From assembly GCA_913062845.1 (NCBI GenBank), contig CAJXVZ010000005.1, positions 1 to 64,000 of the forward strand: DNA of 64,000 bases. The letters run 5' to 3'. The position numbers and the translations under genes were made by a program. Position 1 is the stretch's first letter; each line of letters begins with the position of its first letter. The notes under the pieces were generated by a model. That model searched no databases. It saw nothing but the letters and a program-made list of their open reading frames with translations, and was not told where the DNA came from. This document shows positions 19,656 through 28,557 of this stretch, one piece after another. This DNA comes from an uncultured Psychroflexus sp. Its GTDB lineage: Bacteria; Bacteroidota; Bacteroidia; Flavobacteriales; Flavobacteriaceae.

Positions 19656-21038
19656 ATGACGCTCATTAAATCTATATCAGGCATAAGAGGAACCATTGGA
19701 GGCCAGGTTGGCAAAAACCTGACACCCGTTGATGCAGTAAAATTTGCATCCGCATACGGAACATGGCTAAAATCTTATCGTCCAAAAGAAAATTACAAAA
19801 TAGTAATCGGAAGAGATGCCAGACCATCCGGTAAAATGATACAGGAATTGGTCATCAATAGTCTTTTAGGTTTAGGTATAGATGTGATATGCCTGGAACT
19901 TTCTACAACACCAACAGTTGAAATGGCTGTAGCTATGGAACACGCCGATGGTGGTATAATCATTACAGCAAGCCACAATCCTGTGCAATGGAACGCTTTA
20001 AAACTTCTGAATGAAAAAGGTGAATTTCTCAATGCTAAAGAAGGCGCAAAAATTCTTGACATTGCAGAGGCAGATGACTTTGAATTTGCTGAAGTACAGA
20101 ATATTGGCAAAAGAAGTAATCACAATTCTTACATAGACCTTCATATTGATGAAATTTTAGCTTTGGATGATGTTCTGGTAGAGGACATTAAAAAGGAAAA
20201 GTTCAAAGTTGTTCTCGATGCTGTGAATTCTACAGGTGGGATATCTATTGTACCACTTTTGGAAAAATTGGATGTTGAGGTCGTTAAACTGTACTGTGAG
20301 CCCAATGGGGATTTTCCTCACAATCCTGAACCTTTAAAAAAGCATTTAACAGATTTATCTGATGCTGTTATTAAGAACAAGGCAGATTTTGGTATCGCTG
20401 TAGATCCCGATGTAGATCGTCTGGCCTTTATGGATGAAAACGGTGAAATGTTCGGTGAAGAGTATACTTTAGTAAGCGTTGCTGACTATTTGTTGTCCAG
20501 AAGAAAAGGCAATACTGTGAGTAATTTGTCATCATCACGTGCTTTGAGAGATGTGACGGAAAAACATGGTGGAAATTACAAGGCCAGTGCTGTTGGAGAG
20601 GTCAATGTAGTAAAAGCCATGAAAGACAATAATGCTATAATCGGCGGCGAAGGCAATGGCGGAATTATTTATCCGGATTTGCATTATGGCAGAGACAGTC
20701 TGGTTGGCTTAGCGTTGTTCTTATCGCTCTTGACACAAAAACAGATGTCAGTTTCCGCTCTTAGAAAGACTTACCCGGACTATTATATGGCTAAAGAGAA
20801 GATTCAGCTTACACCCGAGATAAATGTTGACAGTCTCTTGGAAAAAGTTGAAGAATATTACAAAAATGAAAATGTCACTACAATTGATGGTGTCAAAATA
20901 GATTTTGAAGAATCATGGGTTCATCTGCGAAAATCCAATACAGAACCTATTATCCGGGTATATACAGAAGCCAAATCTCAGGAAAAAGCCGATAACTTGG
21001 CAAGAGAGATGATGCAAAAAATTGAAGGCCTGGTATAG
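19656..21038 (+). CDS. glmM: phosphoglucosamine mutase / phosphohexomutase
   Basis: ISGIRGTIGGQVGKNLTP, GIIITASHNPVQWNALKLLN, DPDVDRLAFMDENGE, GGEGNGGIIYP. Confidence 0.92.
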   Translation: MTLIKSISGIRGTIGGQVGKNLTPVDAVKFASAYGTWLKSYRPKENYKIVIGRDARPSGKMIQELVINSLLGLGIDVICLELSTTPTVEMAVAMEHADGGIIITASHNPVQWNALKLLNEKGEFLNAKEGAKILDIAEADDFEFAEVQNIGKRSNHNSYIDLHIDEILALDDVLVEDIKKEKFKVVLDAVNSTGGISIVPLLEKLDVEVVKLYCEPNGDFPHNPEPLKKHLTDLSDAVIKNKADFGIAVDPDVDRLAFMDENGEMFGEEYTLVSVADYLLSRRKGNTVSNLSSSRALRDVTEKHGGNYKASAVGEVNVVKAMKDNNAIIGGEGNGGIIYPDLHYGRDSLVGLALFLSLLTQKQMSVSALRKTYPDYYMAKEKIQLTPEINVDSLLEKVEEYYKNENVTTIDGVKIDFEESWVHLRKSNTEPIIRVYTEAKSQEKADNLAREMMQKIEGLV

Positions 21039-21131
21039 AGTGTAAAGTTTCGTCAGACAAACACGGGATTTTTAAAATTAAAATCTGATGAACAAGACTT
21101 CACTTATAACAAACTGAATGTTTATTTTTTT

Positions 21132-22034
21132 ATGATCAAACAAATTCTATTGGTAATTATAATGACGTGTTACGTCTATTTCGGATATTCACAATCCAAA
21201 ATAGGGATGATAGTTGATGAAGATGGATTTACAAATATAAGAGCTAACAGTGACTTAAATAGTGAGGTTATTGGAAAAGTAAAAGACAAAGAATATATAA
21301 GTTATTTTAAAAATGATGACTCAAACTGGTGGATAGTTGAAACGAAAAATAACCTTTTGGGATATATACATAAAAGCAGAATTTCATTTGTAAAAAATGG
21401 TTATCTGCTGCACGGTGACTTATCAGATTTACACGTGACAATTAGTGTAAAAAATGAAAAATTTAAAGCACTTCTTATAAAAATTTATCAATTAAAATCT
21501 GATGAAAATCCTTATATATTCAGTTGTAGAGCATACATTAGAATACTAAAAGCAGGTAAAGTAATTGACGAAATTTCCTATAATAATATAGATCCTGTTG
21601 GAGGTAATTATGGTATATCCTATGAGAAAAATCAAACAACGGAGAATCACTTTATTGCTTCCAAATTTGGAGACTATCAGGGAGAAGTAATCATTGTAAA
21701 TAAAAATGGAATGATCCAAAATTTTAAAGGAGGTCATTATTTTCTAGCCAAAAATGAGAAATAACTGGTATCAGATTGGAATTCTGACATAAGTGGTCTT
21801 ACAATTTATGATCTTGAAGAACAAAAAGTGTGCTTGAATAAAGAAACAGATTTTCATCATGGTAGCTGGTATAATTCAGAAGGGATTTATTACAGCCCTT
21901 TGTGGGAAAGCGGCAAAGAATCAGAACATGCCTATCAAATAGATTTTGATAATTTTCAACTGACAAAAATCAACTTAAGCACAAAAGAAGGCAATAAAAT
22001 TGAAGTTATGGGCAAAGATTGCTATTGTAATTAA
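21132..22034 (+). pseudogene. SH3-domain (bacterial SH3-like) secreted protein gene with an in-frame stop
   Basis: Frame continues past TAA at 21762-21764: ...GGHYFLAKNEK*LVSDWNSDISGLTIYDLEEQKVCLNKETDFHHGSWYNSEGIYYSPLWES... Confidence 0.7.
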
Positions 22035-22236
22035 AGTAGCCCAAAGATTCTAATTTATTAATGTCAAGACTCATCACTACATTATTTAATCTTAATGTCA
22101 ATTTTTTGCGAAATTATTTGAAAAAAACGACCTGTTTCTTAAACCGGAGTTCTTTATCTCAAACATTTATAAAACTTTAATTATAAAAATTGAAAGAGAA
22201 TAACGATATTTGCGAAAATTAAAATTTATAAGCCTT

Positions 22237-23676
22237 ATGACTAAAATAACAGTAGCCAAGGGAGACGGCATTGGCCCTGAAATTATGGATGCCACTTTAC
22301 GTATTATTCAAGCTGCAGGTGCTCAACTCGACATCGATGAGATAGATGTAGGTGAAAAAGTTTACCTTGCTGGAAATACTGCCGGTATATCTGATGAAGC
22401 CTGGGAAACAATAAGACGTAATAAAATATTTTTAAAAGCGCCAATTACAACTCCTCAAGGTGGCGGTTATAAAAGTTTAAATGTAACTACACGTAAGACT
22501 TTAGGTCTTTTTGCGAATGTAAGACCATGTAAAAGTTTACATCCTTATATCTCTACAAAGCATCCTAAGATGGATGTTGTGATCGTTAGAGAAAATGAAG
22601 AAGATCTTTATGCCGGTATAGAACACCAGCAAACGGATGAAGTAGTACAATGTTTGAAATTGATCAGTCGTCCGGGATGTGAGAAGATCATCACTTATGC
22701 TTTTGAATATGCAAAGAAATTCGGTCGTAAAAAGGTAACATGTTTCACAAAAGATAATATCATGAAGCAAACTGATGGTTTGTTTCACAAGGTTTTTGAT
22801 GAAATCGCTGCCAAATATCCTGAAATTGAGAACGAACACTGGATCATAGATATAGGTGCTGCAAAGCTGGCTGATTCTCCTGAGACCTTTGACGTTATCG
22901 TTATGCCAAACCTCTATGGTGATGTTTTATCTGATATTGCTGCGCAAATCACTGGTTCCGTTGGTCTTGCAGGTTCTTCAAACATTGGTCATGACCATGC
23001 CATGTTCGAAGCCATTCATGGTTCTGCACCGAGAAGAGCAGGTCAAAACCTCGCTAACCCGACTGGTTTATTACAGGGTGCAATTTTGATGTTACAGCAT
23101 ATCGGACAATCTGACATTGCTGCTAAAGTTCAGAATGCCTGGTTAAAAACCATGGAAGATGGCATCCATACATACGATGTTTATGATGAAGAAACCAGCA
23201 CTCAAAAAGTAGGAACAAAAGAATTTGCTGATGCTGTTATTGAAAGATTAGGTCAGGAACCTACAAAACTTGAAAAGGTATCATATGCGAATACAGGTGC
23301 CATTGAAATACCTAAACACACAAGAAGACCAAGAGCCGAAAAAGTGCTTCGGGGTGTAGACGTTTTTGTGGATTGGGAAGGTACTGATCCTGACACTATT
23401 GGTGAAAAAATGAGCAAAGGCATGAATACAGATGTTCTTGAGTTGACCATGATCACCAACAGAGGTGTAAAAGTTTGGCCAAATGGTTTTGAAGAAACCT
23501 TTTGTACCGACCACTGGAGATGTCGTTTCCAGGCCGTTGAGGGAAAAACAGCAACAAAAGCTGACATCATTGAAGTCCTCAACAAGGCTGTTGAAGTTGG
23601 CATAGACACTATAAAAACTGAAAACCTTTATACCTTTGACGGTAACAGAGGTTATTCTTTAGGTCAGGGTCAATAA
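22237..23676 (+). CDS. icd: NADP-dependent isocitrate dehydrogenase
   Basis: KITVAKGDGIGPEIMDATLRII, VRENEEDLYAGIEHQQ, NLYGDVLSDIAAQITGSVGLAGSSNIG; ATG at 22237 preferred over the ORF start at 22210. Confidence 0.93.
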   Translation: MTKITVAKGDGIGPEIMDATLRIIQAAGAQLDIDEIDVGEKVYLAGNTAGISDEAWETIRRNKIFLKAPITTPQGGGYKSLNVTTRKTLGLFANVRPCKSLHPYISTKHPKMDVVIVRENEEDLYAGIEHQQTDEVVQCLKLISRPGCEKIITYAFEYAKKFGRKKVTCFTKDNIMKQTDGLFHKVFDEIAAKYPEIENEHWIIDIGAAKLADSPETFDVIVMPNLYGDVLSDIAAQITGSVGLAGSSNIGHDHAMFEAIHGSAPRRAGQNLANPTGLLQGAILMLQHIGQSDIAAKVQNAWLKTMEDGIHTYDVYDEETSTQKVGTKEFADAVIERLGQEPTKLEKVSYANTGAIEIPKHTRRPRAEKVLRGVDVFVDWEGTDPDTIGEKMSKGMNTDVLELTMITNRGVKVWPNGFEETFCTDHWRCRFQAVEGKTATKADIIEVLNKAVEVGIDTIKTENLYTFDGNRGYSLGQGQ

Positions 23677-23698
23677 TTAAGATCCTTAATCGCTTTAA

Positions 23699-23731
23699 AA
23701 ATCCTATCACTTGCGTGATGGGATTTTTTTT
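23699..23731 (+). terminator. rho-independent terminator after icd
   Basis: AATCCTATCAC-TTGC-GTGATGGGATTTTTTTT. Confidence 0.8.
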
Positions 23732-23823
23732 GGTCTGTTTTTGCCGTTAAGCTTAAAATTCAAAAAGAGATATAAAGCTTATTTTTATGATCTTTTTATA
23801 CCTTTATAAATCAATTTGTAAGT

Positions 23824-24294
23824 ATGAAAACAATACCAACTCTAGTTTTAGTTTTCCTGTTATTTTTAGGCTGTAAGAATGATAGAAAAGCGAGCGAAAA
23901 AATCAGCGAATCAGAAATCAAAATTGCGAAAGATCTCATACAGGGGTCATTTGATGATCTCTGGGCAGGTGTAGATTCTACAAAAATAAGAAAATACCAT
24001 ACCGAAGATTTTATAATTCTTGAACAAGGCCAAATTTGGGATAACGAGCGTATTAAGTTATACATGGAAAGTCAGTTAGCAAGACCTGACAGACCTAAAA
24101 GAACCAACCGAATGAAATATATCTCAATTGAGAAGTATGGTCCTTCAATTCAAATAGCCTACTGGAATTATGCTGAATTTAAAAAAGGTGATAGTCTGGT
24201 CGGTAAAGCAAGCTGGCTGGAAAGCGCACTGGCTGTGAATACCCAAGATGGATGGAAACTCAAAATGATGCATTCTACAAGGGCACGTCAATAA
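23824..24294 (+). CDS. lipoprotein with DUF4440/NTF2-like domain
   Basis: Lipobox LFLGCK; QGSFDDLWAGVDSTKIRKYHTEDFIILEQGQIWD. Confidence 0.7.
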   Translation: MKTIPTLVLVFLLFLGCKNDRKASEKISESEIKIAKDLIQGSFDDLWAGVDSTKIRKYHTEDFIILEQGQIWDNERIKLYMESQLARPDRPKRTNRMKYISIEKYGPSIQIAYWNYAEFKKGDSLVGKASWLESALAVNTQDGWKLKMMHSTRARQ

Positions 24295-24303
24295 TATAGA
24301 ACA

Positions 24304-24777
24304 ATGATGAGAGAAGGTAAATATCTTGCAGATCGCTTAAGAGAAGTTATACTGAATGGCAGGTGGATAGCCAATACCAACTTCAGAGACCAATTGAACG
24401 ATCTTGATTGGAGTCTGGCTATAAAAAAAACTGAGTCTCAAAATTCTATTGCAGACCTGTCGCAACATATACATTACTATATTTCAGGAATACTAAATGC
24501 CTTTGTTGAAGGTAAACTTAATATTCGTGATAAATACAGCTTTAGCTTTCCTCCTATCAAATCTCAAGTAGAATGGAACAATTTTAAAAATAAGTTTTGG
24601 CGTGATACTGAGGATCTATGCAAGATCATTGAAGACTTATCTTTTCAAGATTTAGAGAATGACTTTGTAGATAAGAAATACGGCAGCATCAAAAGAAATA
24701 TTGAAGGTATGACAGAGCACGCATATTATCATTTAGGCCAAATTGTTTTAATAAAAAAACACTGGGTTAGAAACTGA
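24304..24777 (+). CDS. DinB-like (DUF1572-type) family protein
   Basis: Helical 157-aa protein with HIHYYISGILNAF and C-terminal EGMTEHAYYHLGQIVLIKK. Confidence 0.65.
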   Translation: MMREGKYLADRLREVILNGRWIANTNFRDQLNDLDWSLAIKKTESQNSIADLSQHIHYYISGILNAFVEGKLNIRDKYSFSFPPIKSQVEWNNFKNKFWRDTEDLCKIIEDLSFQDLENDFVDKKYGSIKRNIEGMTEHAYYHLGQIVLIKKHWVRN

Positions 24778-24836
24778 ACAGATTCTATAAGTAAATATAT
24801 ATCAGATTGAAGAAACTCCTGGAACTATATGGAATA

Positions 24837-25454
24837 CTATATTTCAATGGCGCCTTTTCCTTCTCGAATAAGGCTTGGTTCTGGTGTAGTTAAATCAATT
24901 ACTGTGGAAGCAACATTGTCACCATAACCACCATCAATAACTATATCAACAAGTTTATCCCATTTTTCATGTATCAGGCTAGGATCAGTAGTGTATTCCA
25001 AAATATCATCGTCGTCCTTAATGGATGTTGATACTATCGGATTACCGAGAGCCTTTACAATACTGATGCATATATTATGGTCAGGCACCCTGATTCCAAC
25101 GGTCTTTTTCTTTTTAAAGACTTTCGGCAGGTTATTATTCCCCGGAAGAATAAAGGTATATGGGCCTGGCAAATTACGTTTAAGTATTTTAAATGTATTG
25201 GAATCTATCTGGGCAACATAATCAGAAAGGTTGCTCAGACTATCACAAATAAAAGAAAGATTTGCTTTTTCCAGCTTAATCTGTTTGATCAGGGCAATTT
25301 TTTCCAATGCCTTTTTACTGTTAATGTCACAACCTAATCCATACACAGTATCTGTTGGATAAATGATTAGACCATCATTTTTTAGAACATCTACAACTTC
25401 TTTAATTAATTTTTCAGAAGGGTTTTCCTCGTAAAGTTTGATAATTTTTGCCAT
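24837..25454 (-). CDS. L-threonylcarbamoyladenylate synthase (Sua5/YciO/YrdC family)
   Basis: VLKNDGLIIYPTDTVYGLGCDINSKKALEKIALIK...GPYTFILPG...GIRVPDH. Confidence 0.93.
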   Translation of the reverse strand: MAKIIKLYEENPSEKLIKEVVDVLKNDGLIIYPTDTVYGLGCDINSKKALEKIALIKQIKLEKANLSFICDSLSNLSDYVAQIDSNTFKILKRNLPGPYTFILPGNNNLPKVFKKKKTVGIRVPDHNICISIVKALGNPIVSTSIKDDDDILEYTTDPSLIHEKWDKLVDIVIDGGYGDNVASTVIDLTTPEPSLIREGKGAIEI

Positions 25455-25460
25455 AAAACG

Positions 25461-27512
25461 CTATTCAGGATATTCAACCCTAAGATGATAAATATTCTTT
25501 AATTTACCTTTTAATATTTTCTTAATTTGTTCAATTTCTCTAAATGTGACGTCGGCATTGAGAAATTGTTTTTCTTCAACTTGTTTATCTATAATTTTTT
25601 CAACAAATTCATTAATGATCTTTGTATTAGGTTCTTTCAGACTCTTACTGGCTGCTTCAACACTATCACACATCATAAGAATAGCCGTCTCCTTGTTAAA
25701 AGGTTTTGGTCCCGGATACCTGAATTTTTTTTCTTCAACATTTTCACCATCAATACTTTGCTGTTTCATAAAGAAGTAATACACCAGACTAGTGCCGTGA
25801 TGGGTTCTTATAAAATCAATGATTCTGTCCGGCAGATTATTCTTCTTAGCGATTTCTATACCGTAGGCACGATGATTTATAATAATTTCAGCACTTTCAA
25901 TGGGGTCTAGTTCATCATGTGGTGAAACTGATGTTTTTTGATTTTCGGTAAAATATGTAGGTTGTTTTAATTTACCTATATCATGATAAAGCGCTCCTAC
26001 CCTAACCAGCAGCGCATTTGCGCCTATTTCGCTCGCGCAGGCTTCTCCTAAATTGGCCACATTCAGTGAATGATGAAATGTACCAGGTGCGTTCTCTGCC
26101 ATTTCTTTGAGTAATTTTGAATTGGTATCCGACAATTCTAATAATGACAAATCTGAGATCAAGCCAAATAATTTTTCATACCCATAAATAAGCGGTTGAA
26201 CAAAAAGCAGACCAACACCTGCCAGTAAAAAGAACAAGAGCTTAAACGTGTCTATTTCATAAAAGCTTCCTTCCTGAATGAGATTAAAAGCTAAATAGGA
26301 GAACACATAAACCAAAGTGATCTGAAAAACGGATATGAATAAATTAGCACGCTTATATAATTCTGAAACGGTGAGTATGGTAACTATTCCGGCAATAATT
26401 TGAAGAAACATGTATTCAAAACTATTTGGCACAATAAAGCCGAGTATCAAAACAGAAATAACATGTGTAAACATGCCCAAACGAGGATCAAAGAACGCTT
26501 TTAATGTAAGAGGTAATATACATATTGGAACTAAATAAATATATTCCGGATTAAAATGTAAAACCAATAAAGATAGGCCCACAATGAACAAAATATTAAA
26601 AAAGATAAAAGTGACTTTGTTATTGTCCTCATATATTTCAATCCGGTATTTTTTGATGAATAACAGAAGCATAAGTAATGCCAGCGATACCAGCAAAACA
26701 TAACCGAATATCACAGTGTAAAAAGATTTGTCATCCCAGTCCTGATTTTCATATTCAGCTTTTAATGAAATCAATTTTTGATATTTATCGGCGTCTACAA
26801 TTTCACCTTTACTTATGATCTTACTTCCTTTTTTTACAGTACCACGGGTAGGAGAAATTTTATCTAAACTTTGCTTGAGACTTCTTTCGGTAAGGTCTTC
26901 ATTATAAAAAACATTGACCTCAGCGTGTTTAAAAAAAAGCGCAATGATCTCGTCACCAAAAAGACTGTACGGACTGTTATTAAGTTCGTTTTTCAACCTC
27001 GACTTCAGACCATTTTGAGATTGTATCGCCGATAGTACAACCTCTTCAATTTCGTCACCGGATTTTAAAAAAACGATCTTATCTTCCGGATACCTGTCTT
27101 CGTCTATTCTAAGCCCATAATTATATATTTCATCAAAAAGATCGATGGTAAAGGCCTTAACTTTACTTTGATCAATAACTATAAGCGTATCCAGGGAAAA
27201 TTTAGCGTTTAGATCTTCTTTAAAACGCTCTCTGTTTTCCAGGTAGATTGAATTATCATAATCGTAATAAGGTGAATGATTTTCTTTGACCTGTTGTTTT
27301 TCTTCTTTTAATTCCTGTTCTGATTTCAGTATCGAATAATCAAATTTTGCATATAGATTTTCGTAAGGCCAGGGCGTATTTTTATCAATATCATATTTGA
27401 ACTTATAGCCTTTCGGAAAAAAATAGACTATTAAAAAAACTGTAGTTATAACCAGGACTACTTTGTAGATATTAGCCTGATTTTTATATAAAATTTTTAA
27501 AACAGATTTCAA
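25461..27512 (-). CDS. 7TM-HD family phosphohydrolase (PgpH-like c-di-AMP phosphodiesterase)
   Basis: Membrane region plus HSLNVANLGEACASEIGANALLVRVGALYHDIGKLKQPTYFTENQ. Confidence 0.9.
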   Translation of the reverse strand: MKSVLKILYKNQANIYKVVLVITTVFLIVYFFPKGYKFKYDIDKNTPWPYENLYAKFDYSILKSEQELKEEKQQVKENHSPYYDYDNSIYLENRERFKEDLNAKFSLDTLIVIDQSKVKAFTIDLFDEIYNYGLRIDEDRYPEDKIVFLKSGDEIEEVVLSAIQSQNGLKSRLKNELNNSPYSLFGDEIIALFFKHAEVNVFYNEDLTERSLKQSLDKISPTRGTVKKGSKIISKGEIVDADKYQKLISLKAEYENQDWDDKSFYTVIFGYVLLVSLALLMLLLFIKKYRIEIYEDNNKVTFIFFNILFIVGLSLLVLHFNPEYIYLVPICILPLTLKAFFDPRLGMFTHVISVLILGFIVPNSFEYMFLQIIAGIVTILTVSELYKRANLFISVFQITLVYVFSYLAFNLIQEGSFYEIDTFKLLFFLLAGVGLLFVQPLIYGYEKLFGLISDLSLLELSDTNSKLLKEMAENAPGTFHHSLNVANLGEACASEIGANALLVRVGALYHDIGKLKQPTYFTENQKTSVSPHDELDPIESAEIIINHRAYGIEIAKKNNLPDRIIDFIRTHHGTSLVYYFFMKQQSIDGENVEEKKFRYPGPKPFNKETAILMMCDSVEAASKSLKEPNTKIINEFVEKIIDKQVEEKQFLNADVTFREIEQIKKILKGKLKNIYHLRVEYPE

Positions 27513-27645
27513 ATTAAACTTTTAAGCTAAAATAAAGGAAATTTAAATAAATGTATATTTTTTCTCTTAAACTTGAAAAAAATGTTAAAGATTGAAAACC
27601 ATAAAGCATCAAATAAGATTTTAAATAAATTAGGGAAAAAATTAT

Positions 27646-28479
27646 ATGGGATTTATAACAACAAACTTTAAGGAAAATAGTGATAATGTTAGTCTTTATT
27701 ATGAAGACTACGGCAGCGGTCAGCCAATAATACTGATCCACGGTTGGCCTCTAAGTCACAGAATGTGGGATAACCAGATAGAAACGCTTGTAAATTCAGG
27801 TTTTAGGGTTATTGCCTATGACAGAAGAGGTTTTGGACAAAGTTCTAAACCTTTTTCAGGCTACAATTACAATACCATGGCCAGCGACCTCAAGGATTTG
27901 ATTACAAAACTGAATTTGAAAAATGTCATACTATGCGGTTTTTCCATGGGTGGTGGCGAAGTTGCAAGATATGTCGGAAAATATGGAACGGATAATGTAA
28001 GCAAGGCTATTTTAATTAGTGCTGTTACCCCGTTTCTATTAGAAACAGATAACAACAAAAACGCTGTAGATGCATCTGTATTTGATGGTATGAAAGAAGG
28101 CATAAGCAAAGACAGGGCAGACTTCTTCAAAGGTTTTGGAAAAAACTTTGTCAACTTTGAAAAATTAAATGACAAAGTAAGCTTAGCTCAGGTTGAGCTA
28201 AACTGGAGTATCGCTATGCAGGCTTCTCTAAAAGGTACTTTAGATTGTGTAGATGCTTTTGGAAAAACAGACTTTCGGGAAGATCTAAAATCATTTGACA
28301 TCCCAAGCTTAGTAATACACGGAGATGATGATGCCATAGTACCTTTCGAGGTATCAGGAAAGAAAGCTTGCGATATGATAGAAAATTGTCAATTAGAACT
28401 CATTGAAGGTGGTCCACACGGACTGTCATTTACCCATTCCGAAGAACTCAATAAGGCTATACTGAATTTTATAAAATAA
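27646..28479 (+). CDS. alpha/beta hydrolase (non-heme chloroperoxidase/arylesterase-like)
   Basis: IILIHGWPLSHRMWDNQ...YDRRGFGQSSKP...LCGFSMGGGEVARYVG. Confidence 0.9.
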   Translation: MGFITTNFKENSDNVSLYYEDYGSGQPIILIHGWPLSHRMWDNQIETLVNSGFRVIAYDRRGFGQSSKPFSGYNYNTMASDLKDLITKLNLKNVILCGFSMGGGEVARYVGKYGTDNVSKAILISAVTPFLLETDNNKNAVDASVFDGMKEGISKDRADFFKGFGKNFVNFEKLNDKVSLAQVELNWSIAMQASLKGTLDCVDAFGKTDFREDLKSFDIPSLVIHGDDDAIVPFEVSGKKACDMIENCQLELIEGGPHGLSFTHSEELNKAILNFIK

Positions 28480-28495
28480 ATTAAAATTTACGTGA

Positions 28496-28538
28496 CAAAA
28501 AAAAGCCTGTAGGGATAAATTCCTACAGGCTTTTTTTA
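28496..28538. terminator. bidirectional terminator
   Basis: AAAAAAAGCCTGTAGG gataaatt CCTACAGGCTTTTTTT between convergent genes. Confidence 0.9.
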
Positions 28539-28557
28539 GAATATATTATCTTGACTA

